A stretch of DNA of 64,000 nt from VXLM01 sp034421575 (GTDB lineage: Bacteria; Chloroflexota; Dehalococcoidia; Lucifugimonadales; VXLM01): NCBI GenBank assembly GCA_034421575.1, contig DAOUKG010000017.1, positions 43,556-107,555 of the forward strand, written 5' to 3'. The notes under the pieces are model-generated. The model was not told the origin of the DNA. It saw only the letters and a list, made by a program, of their open reading frames with translations, and did not search any database. The translations under genes and the position numbers were made by a program. Shown one piece after another: positions 44,763 through 52,521 of the stretch (its first letter is position 1; every line of letters starts with the position of its first letter).

Positions 44763-47009
44763 CTAGCTCGCCTCTGCGTCACCGTCCGTACTGCCGGCCA
44801 GGACTTGAGCGCGCTCCAGTGGCAGCCTGACGGTCATTTCAGTCCACTGTCCCGGCTCGGAACTAACCTCGATTGAGCCGCCGTGCTGCCGAATGATGTC
44901 GTTGGAAATGGCCAGGCCGAGCCCCGTCCCCCTGTCCGTGGGCTTGGTCGTAAAGAAGGGGTTGAATATCCTGTCGGCGACATCCGGGGGTATGCCGTCT
45001 CCATTGTCCCGGATACGCACCTCGATATATTCGTCGCTGCGGCTGGAAAATAGCGACAGCGTTGGCATGTAGGACTTATTGCCCGCCTCGTGCTGCGTTC
45101 GCCGCTTCTGGTCCGTCGCGTCGCAGGCGTTGCCGACGATGTTCAAGAATACGCGACCGACGTCCTGCGGCTTGACCACTATCTCGCCTACGTCTGGGCC
45201 GAGTTCCTGCTCGATGTGGAGTTGGAAGTCCGGATCCGTCGCCCGGGCGCTGTGGTAGGCAAGTCGGGTGTGCTCATCGAGCAGCGAGTTGATATCGGTT
45301 GACCTCTCCTCTCCGGTCTCCCGCCCCATCATCAGCATGTCCTGAACGATGCGGTTGGCGCGTTCCCCGTGCGATATGATCCGACCGAGGTTGCCGTTCA
45401 GGTCGTCTGATATCTCCTTGATGTAACTTTGGTCTTCCTCGCTGATCTTGTCCGCGTTCTCATCCAGGACTTCCTTGAGCTCATCGAGCAGCTCGTTGGA
45501 CGACTCGGAGAAGTTCTTGACGAAGTTGAGCGGGTTCTTGATCTCGTGGGCGACACCTGCGGTCAGCTCACCAAGCGCTGCCAGCTTCTCCCGCATCACG
45601 ATCTGTTCCTGTGCCTTGCGAAGATCCGCAAGCACGCTCTCCAACTGGTCGTTCTTGCCCTGAAGCTCTTCCGCCAACTGTTCCACCAGGTTCAGGCGCT
45701 GGACCTCAAGCGCGTGGCGTCGGAACACCTCGAGGGCGTCCGCCATGTCCGCGACCTCGTCGCGCCCGCCGAGATCGACCTGTGATTCGAGATCTCCTCC
45801 GGCCATCTGCAGCATCCAATTCGAGAGCAGCTGTATGCGGCGCACGATCACTCGTCCGACAAAGAGCCAGGATATGAGGATGGCCCCCGCCACACCAACC
45901 CCGCTGATGGCCAGCAGGAGCGTCCTGCCCGTGAATATCGCCTGCGTGGAGGCCTGAGTGGCCTCATCGGCGCTCGCGCGCGCGGTGTCTACGAGCGAAT
46001 TGACGTCGATGACAAGCTCAAGGGCGATATCGCTGCTCAATTCGAGAAGTTCTTGCTGGTTCTGAATGATCTCAAGCCTTTGCCGCAGCAGATCGAAGCC
46101 GTTATCATCCTCGGTGCCCAGTTCCAACAGCCGGCTGGCCAGCGGGGTAATCTCATCGCGCAGCGGTGACTCTTCAAGGGCGGCAATGTTTCGTTCAATG
46201 CTGCCTTTTGCGGACTCAAAACGCTCACGCAGGGGCTCCAGGAGCGGAGCGGATGAGATGGAAAACGCGCTCTCCAGCAGCTGGCTCGCGGTATGAGTGT
46301 CAGTGCGAAGTCCCTCCAGGTTGCGATAGCGGGCGAGCTCGTCCTCTGTGAAATGTTCCTCACGAGATACCGGCGGCCCGTCGAGACTCACGTAGCCCGT
46401 CATCGTGTAGAAGAGCTGATCGTCGACCATCGGGGCCATGAGGTCGTTCGTCTTCTCCCGAAGCGTCGCGAGTTCCGTCCGAAGGACATCCCTGCGAACA
46501 TTAAGCTGATAGAGCTTGGTCATGTCCTCCCTGATGGCATTGATATTGACGATCAGCATATCCACGCTTTCACGTATTCGCGCGGACCGCAGGACTTCGG
46601 GGGCTTCTCCCTCCCCTGAAGCGTCGGACAACTCAGGCGCCTCGGCAGTCGTTGGGGAGGTGTTCGACGACTCGCTTCCCAACAGGACGGTCAGATTCGC
46701 CTCGAGATTTTCGCGGGCCTCGTCCACGCTGGTGGAGACTCGGGCCAAGTCCCCCGGGTTCGTGGCAGCCATCAGGCGCGGGGCCGCGTCCACCAACGTA
46801 CCGCTGTGCTGCGCGACGCCGAACGCTGCCTCCACCTCCGGGAAACTCTTTTCGGTGACCTGGCTCTGAGCCTCGCCAACGCTGTTGAAGATGAACCAGC
46901 CGACGAGACTCGCCGCAACAGTGAGAACCACGGCTCCACCGATCCCCAGGTAGAGTTGGGTCGCTATGCGGAATCGACTCTCAAATAGGCGTCGCAGTCT
47001 CTCGTTCAC
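44763..47009 (-). CDS. TorS-like sensor histidine kinase
   Basis: A 748-residue membrane kinase. TM1 lies at about residues 22-44 and a helical periplasmic sensor at about 45-360, with a TorS-like opening (SLVGWFIFNSVGEA...FPEVEAAFGVAQHSGTL). TM2 lies at about 363-388, then HAMP, a coiled coil, HisKA with His488 in GVAHEIKNPLNF, and HATPase with N-box GNACDA, DNGDGI and GTGLGL. No receiver domain is attached. It lies 4 bases downstream of the periplasmic-binding lipoprotein gene, like other binding-protein/kinase pairs such as TorT-TorS. Confidence 0.88.
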   Translation of the reverse strand: MNERLRRLFESRFRIATQLYLGIGGAVVLTVAASLVGWFIFNSVGEAQSQVTEKSFPEVEAAFGVAQHSGTLVDAAPRLMAATNPGDLARVSTSVDEARENLEANLTVLLGSESSNTSPTTAEAPELSDASGEGEAPEVLRSARIRESVDMLIVNINAIREDMTKLYQLNVRRDVLRTELATLREKTNDLMAPMVDDQLFYTMTGYVSLDGPPVSREEHFTEDELARYRNLEGLRTDTHTASQLLESAFSISSAPLLEPLRERFESAKGSIERNIAALEESPLRDEITPLASRLLELGTEDDNGFDLLRQRLEIIQNQQELLELSSDIALELVIDVNSLVDTARASADEATQASTQAIFTGRTLLLAISGVGVAGAILISWLFVGRVIVRRIQLLSNWMLQMAGGDLESQVDLGGRDEVADMADALEVFRRHALEVQRLNLVEQLAEELQGKNDQLESVLADLRKAQEQIVMREKLAALGELTAGVAHEIKNPLNFVKNFSESSNELLDELKEVLDENADKISEEDQSYIKEISDDLNGNLGRIISHGERANRIVQDMLMMGRETGEERSTDINSLLDEHTRLAYHSARATDPDFQLHIEQELGPDVGEIVVKPQDVGRVFLNIVGNACDATDQKRRTQHEAGNKSYMPTLSLFSSRSDEYIEVRIRDNGDGIPPDVADRIFNPFFTTKPTDRGTGLGLAISNDIIRQHGGSIEVSSEPGQWTEMTVRLPLERAQVLAGSTDGDAEAS

Positions 47010-47013
47010 GGCT

Positions 47014-48291
47014 CTAGTCCCTAAGTGTCTCTACCGGCCGATAAGTCCCGTCACGGCCGATTGTGGTGAGGAACACGGCGTCGGATCCCTGGTTGTCCGC
47101 GGCGCCGTAGCGGAGTTCAAAACCGTCGAGGTCAACAACGTCGGCGCTCTTGAGGCTGTCCAAGAAACAGGCCCTGGTAACGTCTCGGCCGCAGCCTTCA
47201 AGGGCGGCGATGGCCAGGCGTCCCGCCAGATAGCCCTCCAGAGAAACGAACCCGGGAGCAGCCTCCGGTTCGAAATTGGACAGCGCTTTCAGATATGAAG
47301 ACACGATTGGCACCGAGTCGTCCGTTGGGAAAGGCACCACCTGGGTCACGTAGACCCCTTCTCCGACAGGACCGAGCTCTCTCGCCAGGGCGTTGCTGCC
47401 GACGAAGGACACGGTCATGAAGATGGGATCAAGGCCCGTGTGCCGCGCCCATGCTATGAACGCCGCCACCGGCTCGTAGGCCCCGATCATTATCACGGCC
47501 TCGGGAGCGCCCCGCTTCAGGTCGAGCAGGGCCGTCTTCACTGCCGTCGTATTTCGGGGATACAGCCCAATGGATACCGGCTCCATGCTCCTGTGCCTGA
47601 GCGCTATCAGGACTCCCTCTCGTCCCGCGCGACCGAAGGAGTCGTCCTGATACATCACGGCGATACGGTCAATGCCAAGGTCGGCAGTCAGGCGCTCGAC
47701 CATCTCCTCCGTCTCCTGGTAGTAGGACGCGCGCAGATTAATGATATTGTTCCACTCCGGGTCACGCAGAAATTCGGCGCCCGTAAAGGGGGCAATAAAG
47801 GGAACCTCAGCGTCCGCCGCAACCGGAGTGGCCGAGCGAGAGGTGGGCGTGCCGACCTCTCCGATCAGCGCAAACACCTTTTCCCGTTCGATGAGGCGAA
47901 TGGTGTTGGTGACCGCGGCCTCCGGTTCGTAGGCGTCATCGAGCGAAGACAGGTCCAATCGCCGTCCGTGGACCCCTCCGCGCTCGTTGACCTCGTAGAA
48001 TGCAGCCTCGATGCCGAGCCGCATGTTCCGTCCGAGCTCTTGAGCCGGGCCGGTAAACGCCGCGGACTGTCCGAAAGTGACGCGGTCGTCAGTGAAGCCG
48101 GTGCGCTCAGGAGCCGATGTCTCCCCGGAGACGGCCGTGGCTTCAGGCTGGCTATCGCTCGGCGTGGTCGTGGTTTCCGTACTCTCGAAGAGGGAGCAGC
48201 CGAATGTTCCCACAGTGAAGGCGAGGGTGACGGCTACCGCGACCCTCAGTTTCGCAGACCTGGCCCTTTGCCATCCGAACATTGGACTCAT
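47014..48291 (-). CDS. Periplasmic-binding lipoprotein (branched-chain amino acid receptor family)
   Basis: A 425-residue Peripla_BP_6-type binding protein. Its signal peptide ends in the lipobox GTFGC (about residue 32), followed by a Thr/Ser-rich linker. The fold signatures are VTFGQSAAFTGPAQELGRNMRLGIEAAFYEVNERGGVHGR, in pieces, EVGTPTSRSATPVAADAEVPFIAPFTGAEFLR and VMYQDDSFGRAGREGV. No transporter permease or ATPase is nearby; the gene is sandwiched between signalling genes, overlapping rsbW by 4 bases. It is therefore likely a ligand sensor feeding the adjacent histidine kinase. Confidence 0.88.
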   Translation of the reverse strand: MSPMFGWQRARSAKLRVAVAVTLAFTVGTFGCSLFESTETTTTPSDSQPEATAVSGETSAPERTGFTDDRVTFGQSAAFTGPAQELGRNMRLGIEAAFYEVNERGGVHGRRLDLSSLDDAYEPEAAVTNTIRLIEREKVFALIGEVGTPTSRSATPVAADAEVPFIAPFTGAEFLRDPEWNNIINLRASYYQETEEMVERLTADLGIDRIAVMYQDDSFGRAGREGVLIALRHRSMEPVSIGLYPRNTTAVKTALLDLKRGAPEAVIMIGAYEPVAAFIAWARHTGLDPIFMTVSFVGSNALARELGPVGEGVYVTQVVPFPTDDSVPIVSSYLKALSNFEPEAAPGFVSLEGYLAGRLAIAALEGCGRDVTRACFLDSLKSADVVDLDGFELRYGAADNQGSDAVFLTTIGRDGTYRPVETLRD

Positions 48292-48707
48292 TCAACTCTG
48301 TTCAGGGTCAAAGCCAAGCAGTTCTTGCCATCCTCATGCCGATACGTCATCTCATCCATCATCTCACGAACGAAGTGGATGCCGAGACCGCCAATTGGCC
48401 TGTCTTCAAGCGCGGAGGTGAGGTCGGGCTCGGGAGCGTCGTTAAGAGGGTCGAACGGTTGCCCGTCATCCTTCATGGTAATCGTGAGCTTTTCCGGGGA
48501 GGAATTTACGACGATCTCAATCTCAGGAATATCGTCGACTCGCCCGTGATTGGCAACATTAATCCCCATCTCCTCAATAGCCAGCTTCACCTTGAATGTC
48601 AGGGCGGGCTCCCAGTCTTCCTGTTCGCCAAAGTACTCCACGGCCTCGAGGATAATCTCGATTTCGTCCACTGTGGCTTGCCTATTTAGAACCAGTTTTT
48701 CGCTCAC
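48288..48707 (-). CDS. RsbW-like anti-sigma factor/serine kinase
   Basis: A 139-residue HATPase_c_2 protein. The N-box is VKLAIEEMGINVANHG, the G1 box is MKDDGQPFDP and the G2 box is IGGLGIHFVREMMDEM. RsbW-type proteins phosphorylate a STAS antagonist and bind a sigma factor or other partner. It lies 9 bases downstream of the SpoIIE-type phosphatase gene and overlaps the binding-protein gene by 4 bases. No sigma factor gene is present in the window. Confidence 0.88.
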   Translation of the reverse strand: MSEKLVLNRQATVDEIEIILEAVEYFGEQEDWEPALTFKVKLAIEEMGINVANHGRVDDIPEIEIVVNSSPEKLTITMKDDGQPFDPLNDAPEPDLTSALEDRPIGGLGIHFVREMMDEMTYRHEDGKNCLALTLNRVE

Positions 48708-48716
48708 GTGAAATCC

Positions 48717-49874
48717 TCAGTCGCGGCGGAGTACCAGACAGGTGATGTCGTCCGACTGCGGCGTGTCTCCCACAAAGTCCCTCACCGCGTCGAACATTGC
48801 CCGTGCGGCCTGCTCGGAGTTCTCAGGTGGATTCGCTGCGAAGACTTCATGCATTCGACTCACGCCGAACTGCTCGCCTTCACCATTCATCGCCTCGGTG
48901 ACCCCGTCGGTATAGAGCACGACCGTATCGCCGGCTTCGAGCTGGACCGATTGGCTTGGGAACTCGAAGTCCGGCGCGACGCCGAGCGCAACACCGCCGG
49001 TCAGCGGGAGCAGTTCCGATGTGCCGTCGGAACGTACTAGCAGAGGCGCGTCATGTCCACCGTTCGAATACGTGAGTGTGCCGGTCTCCGGATCATAGAT
49101 CGAGTAGAGTACCGTCACAAACATCATCGTCTCGTTTTCTTCGTACAGGAGCTCATTTACCTCGCGCAGGGCCTCGCCGGGGTCGCTGGTGCCTATCGCG
49201 GCCCCCTTCAGGAGCGTGCGGCTGGACATCATGAAGAGAGCGGCCGGCACCCCCTTGTCCGACACGTCGGCAATCGCCAGCCCAACCTGGCTGTCTTCCA
49301 GGCGAATGACGTCGTAGAAGTCGCCGCCAACGTTCCTGGCAGGCTCCATGTGGCCAAAGACCTGGTAGTCGGTGCTCCGAGGGAACACCTTCGGCAGAAT
49401 GGACTGCTGTGTGCTGCTCGCAAGGTCGAGCTCATTCTGCAGGGCAACCAGCTTATCGCGCGACGCAAGGGCCTCGCGCCACTCTTCGAGATGACGAAGA
49501 GTCCGGTCTATGGTGACCTGCAGGTCCTCGAAGTCGAGAGGCTTGGTGACGAAGTCGAACGCTCCCCTGTTCATCGCCGTGCGGATGTTCTTCATGTCGC
49601 CATAGGCGGATATGATTATGGACCGTATATCCGGGTCGACTTTGGGGATCTGTTCAAGAAGCGTGAGCCCGTCCATCTGCGGCATGTTGATGTCCGAGAC
49701 GACCATATCGATGTCGTTATGCTCGTTCAACACCTCAAGAGCCTCGACGCCATTTCGGGCAAATTCGAAGCTGTATGAGCCGGAACGAATCTTCCGTCTC
49801 ATGCGCTGCAGTATCAGGGGCTCCAGATCAGGCTCGTCATCGACGACGAGAATCCGGTAGGGCTGCTTTATCAC
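48717..49874 (-). CDS. Response regulator fused to SpoIIE/RsbU-type phosphatase
   Basis: 385 residues. The receiver domain (1-125) has the acidic pair in VVDDEPD, phosphoacceptor Asp61 in VVSDINMPQMDG, Ser89 and Lys111 in TKPLDF. A short coiled linker leads to a PP2C domain (about 165-385) with NVGGDFYDVI, ADVSDKGVPAALFM, YTDGVTEA and SDDITCLVL metal-binding motifs. It should dephosphorylate the STAS protein when its receiver is phosphorylated. The receiver closely resembles that of the next gene upstream. Confidence 0.93.
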   Translation of the reverse strand: MIKQPYRILVVDDEPDLEPLILQRMRRKIRSGSYSFEFARNGVEALEVLNEHNDIDMVVSDINMPQMDGLTLLEQIPKVDPDIRSIIISAYGDMKNIRTAMNRGAFDFVTKPLDFEDLQVTIDRTLRHLEEWREALASRDKLVALQNELDLASSTQQSILPKVFPRSTDYQVFGHMEPARNVGGDFYDVIRLEDSQVGLAIADVSDKGVPAALFMMSSRTLLKGAAIGTSDPGEALREVNELLYEENETMMFVTVLYSIYDPETGTLTYSNGGHDAPLLVRSDGTSELLPLTGGVALGVAPDFEFPSQSVQLEAGDTVVLYTDGVTEAMNGEGEQFGVSRMHEVFAANPPENSEQAARAMFDAVRDFVGDTPQSDDITCLVLRRD

Positions 49875-49921
49875 CTTTACCTCTCGCGCCTCACAATCAA
49901 CTGCAATTTGACCGACCGGCG

Positions 49922-50380
49922 TTACGCGTCCGCGGCGTCCTTCGTTTGAGATGCAATCATCTCGTCACGCGCCAACAGCGCTATCTTCCATTCTCTGAGT
50001 TGAATCACCGTCCGGTCGATCGTATCTTCGAAGTCCTGAAAGTCGATCGGCTTGGTGATGAAATCCACCGCGCCTCTTCTCATCGCCGCTCGAATGTTCC
50101 TCATGTCACCATACGCGGATACGATAATTGCCCGGATGTTCGGATCGACTTCCCGAATCTGGGCAAGCAGTGTGAGACCGTCCATTTTCGGCATATTGAT
50201 GTCTGAGATGACTATATCGATGTCCGGATGTTCACTGATGATTTGCAGGGCCTGCACGCCGTTGAGCGCGAAATGGAACCTGTAGACCCCGGCCCTGATC
50301 TTGCGCCGCATGCGTGAAAGTATCAGCGGTTCAAGATCAGGCTCGTCATCAACGATGAGAATCTGGTGCACTGCTGCCAT
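49922..50380 (-). CDS. Single-domain response regulator
   Basis: A 152-residue receiver domain with a short C-terminal coiled segment. VDDEPDLEPLILSRMRRKIRAG at the N-terminus, Asp60 in VISDINMPKMDG and Lys in ITKPIDFQDFEDTIDRT are present. It is plainly a paralogue of the receiver in the phosphatase encoded 47 bases downstream: the order, motifs and linker start match. It looks like a duplication in which one copy kept only the receiver. It may act as a phosphate sink or as an adaptor. Confidence 0.9.
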   Translation of the reverse strand: MAAVHQILIVDDEPDLEPLILSRMRRKIRAGVYRFHFALNGVQALQIISEHPDIDIVISDINMPKMDGLTLLAQIREVDPNIRAIIVSAYGDMRNIRAAMRRGAVDFITKPIDFQDFEDTIDRTVIQLREWKIALLARDEMIASQTKDAADA

Positions 50381-50474
50381 TTGCTCTTGTTCCCTGCTTT
50401 CGCACCTTATCCTTCATTCCACCGCCGGATTGCGGTGTTTCTGACAAGTGCGAAGGGTAAAGGGGTGTTGGGGA

Positions 50475-50813
50475 TCAGCCGTTGAGCGCAGCGACCGCAT
50501 CGTCCTTTGTGGAATGGACCGGAATAATCTGGTTGAAGCCGCTAATCTCAAAGACCTCGCGAACCGAGTCCGTCAAAGAACAGACCGCCAGCGCCGCGTC
50601 CTGTCTGCGGAGTGACCTGGCAGTCATGAGGATGGCACGGAGACCCGCACTGCTGATGTAGGTGAGGTCCGCTAGATCTAGGATTACGGCACGGTCCGCC
50701 TCTTCGATTGCGGCTTCCAGAGCGCTTTGGAATTCCCGGGCGTTGGTGCCGTCAATGCGTTCTCCGGCCCCAACGACTACGGTGCCGCCATCACGTACAA
50801 CGTTTAGTTCCAT
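50475..50813 (-). CDS. STAS-domain anti-sigma factor antagonist
   Basis: A 112-residue STAS protein of the RsbV/SpoIIAA type. The conserved segment AVILDLADLTYISSAGLRAIL holds the expected phosphorylatable serine (Ser55, or Ser54). AAGGAG lies 9-10 bases before the ATG. It is the first gene of the six-gene signalling cassette. When dephosphorylated it should bind the RsbW-like kinase and release that kinase's target. Confidence 0.92.
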   Translation of the reverse strand: MELNVVRDGGTVVVGAGERIDGTNAREFQSALEAAIEEADRAVILDLADLTYISSAGLRAILMTARSLRRQDAALAVCSLTDSVREVFEISGFNQIIPVHSTKDDAVAALNG

Positions 50814-51065
50814 ACGAACGGTCTCCTTATCTTGTCGTCACTCATCCAAACGTTCTTAAATCATTCTAGAGTTAGGTGCATTTGAACTCGTCTTCTCTGA
50901 ATTCGCGCCCATTCTAACACGAATACACAGTCAAACAAACGCCCGATTTCCACTTAGGTCATGAATAATCGTGCCCTTGCCTTCCACAACTCCGGACTAC
51001 CGCCCGCCCCTCCGTCCGCTTCTTCCTAGCGGGCTGGGCGATAGTCCAAGTTGATCAGGTCTGGA

Positions 51066-51386
51066 CTACCAGCGGGATCCCCCGCCGTATCCGCCGCCAC
51101 CACCGCCGCCGCCGCGACCGCCGCCGCCGCCACCGCGGCCACCCTCGCGGGGCCTGGACTCGTTGACCGTCAACATCCGGCCACTGAGCTCAGTCCCGTT
51201 CAGGGCTGCGATGGCAGCCTCGGCCTCGTCCTGGTTCGGCATCTCGACGAAGCCGAAACCGCGCGAACGGCCCGAGTATCGGTCAGTTATGACCCTGGCG
51301 GACTGCACTTCACCGTGAGGGGAGAAGGCGGCCTCCAAGGTCTCATCCGTTTCATCGAAGGAAAGGTTGCCTACATAGATATTCAT
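51066..51386 (-). CDS. RRM RNA-binding protein with Gly-rich tail
   Basis: A 106-residue single-RRM protein. RNP2 is IYVGNL (residues 3-8) and RNP1 is RGFGFVEM (about residues 43-50), followed from about residue 80 by a Gly/Arg tail ending YGGGSRW. It resembles the cyanobacterial Rbp and Chloroflexi RRM proteins associated with cold response and mRNA localisation. AGGAG lies 7 bases before the ATG. The 252-base gap to the signalling cassette holds no recognisable gene. Confidence 0.92.
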   Translation of the reverse strand: MNIYVGNLSFDETDETLEAAFSPHGEVQSARVITDRYSGRSRGFGFVEMPNQDEAEAAIAALNGTELSGRMLTVNESRPREGGRGGGGGGRGGGGGGGGYGGGSRW

Positions 51387-51956
51387 GCGACACTCCTGTG
51401 TTCTGAAATCTCCTCAATCGTAGCAAGCGTCACATTCGGTCCTGAGGCTATGTAGCTTGGGAATAACGCGGAAGCGGAACGAGGTTGCGTCTGATTACGG
51501 AGTCGCGGAGCATTATATCACAAGAACGCAACCCCTCATACCCGCGCCCTGGGCCGTGCACAGGTATCAGTAACTACCGGGCAGGTACCCGCAAGCTCTC
51601 CCCGGAGGGGGAGAGATACAGGGAGGGGGTTCCGCAGTTACTTGAAAACCTGTCCAATCAAAACACGTTCGCCCTGAGCCTGTCGAAGGGCAATCCCTCA
51701 AAATCAACCAACCCCCCTCTGCGACCCTCCGCGATCTCTGCCGTGCTTCCTCCCACACCGTCATTCACGCGCACGCGGGAATCCATCCCTCTCCCCTCTG
51801 TGCTCTCTGCGCCCTCTGTGGTGAATCCCCTCGTCCTGAGCCTGTCGGTCGAAGGACACGCGGACAAATACCGGAAGCGACTTGAGCAAGACTCACCCGG
51901 CCCGCTTCACCTCATTAACCAAGGACGCAAGCGCCGGATCGCTCCTCGACCTCCTG
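51387..51956. repeat. Intergenic repeat debris
   Basis: No gene is seen. It contains a CTCTCCCCGGAGGGGGAGAG hairpin (51596-51615), GCCCTGAGCCTGTCGAAGGG (51670-51689), a CGTCATTC...GCGGGAATCC palindrome remnant (51758-51785) and a CTCTGTGCTCTCTGCGCCCTC tract (in part) near 51797-51820. All are members of families found elsewhere in the window. Confidence 0.65.
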
Positions 51957-52481
51957 TCAGCTTACCGGGAAGAAGATATCCGTGCGCCACTTCGACTGAT
52001 CGGGCTCCGCGCCCGGGTCGGTGACGTAGACCTCCCAAGGCGCGCCTGCAGGCTGGAGACCTTGCGACTCCATCCACCCGGTGAGTGCCATCCACGTCTT
52101 TGAGAGGCCCTCATACGGTCCCATGTGCGTGACCGCGGCCACCGTTCCCGTCGGCAGCTCGCCTGCTTGGACCCGGCCCTTGCCTTCCAAGGGTGACGCT
52201 ACCGGCATCCCGCATTCCATGTCGACCGAGTTGCCGTCCATCGAGTGATAGCGCGAGAACGGCATGCCCGCAGGGGTCTGTCCATTCTGCTGAATATATC
52301 CGTACACCTCCCCAAAGAGAGACCCCATGATCTCCGGGAGCTTGTCCATCGTCGCATTCGTCCGAATGCCCACGAATGGCTGCGCTTCCACCTGCTTCGT
52401 CTCGAACCCCCGCTCTTCCTCACCCATGTCGCGACCGGAGCGCTGCAGCCGGTCTGCAATGTCCTCATAGCCCTGCGTCAT
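51957..52481 (-). CDS. GyrI-like effector-binding domain protein
   Basis: A 174-residue soluble protein of the GyrI-like family, distinct from the one at 5183. KQVEAQPFVGIRTNATMDKLPEIMGSLFGEV opens the domain, in pieces, and THMGPYEGLSKTWMALTGWM with WEVYVTDPG...TDIFFPV closes it. The conserved Glu and Trp of the ligand pocket are visible. No DNA-binding part is present. It lies 40 bases after the M16 protease gene on the same strand and may be cotranscribed with it. Confidence 0.78.
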   Translation of the reverse strand: MTQGYEDIADRLQRSGRDMGEEERGFETKQVEAQPFVGIRTNATMDKLPEIMGSLFGEVYGYIQQNGQTPAGMPFSRYHSMDGNSVDMECGMPVASPLEGKGRVQAGELPTGTVAAVTHMGPYEGLSKTWMALTGWMESQGLQPAGAPWEVYVTDPGAEPDQSKWRTDIFFPVS

Positions 52482-52521
52482 CTACTATTCCTCCCTCGGT
52501 TGCTGTGTTCGTGGCCGGGTG

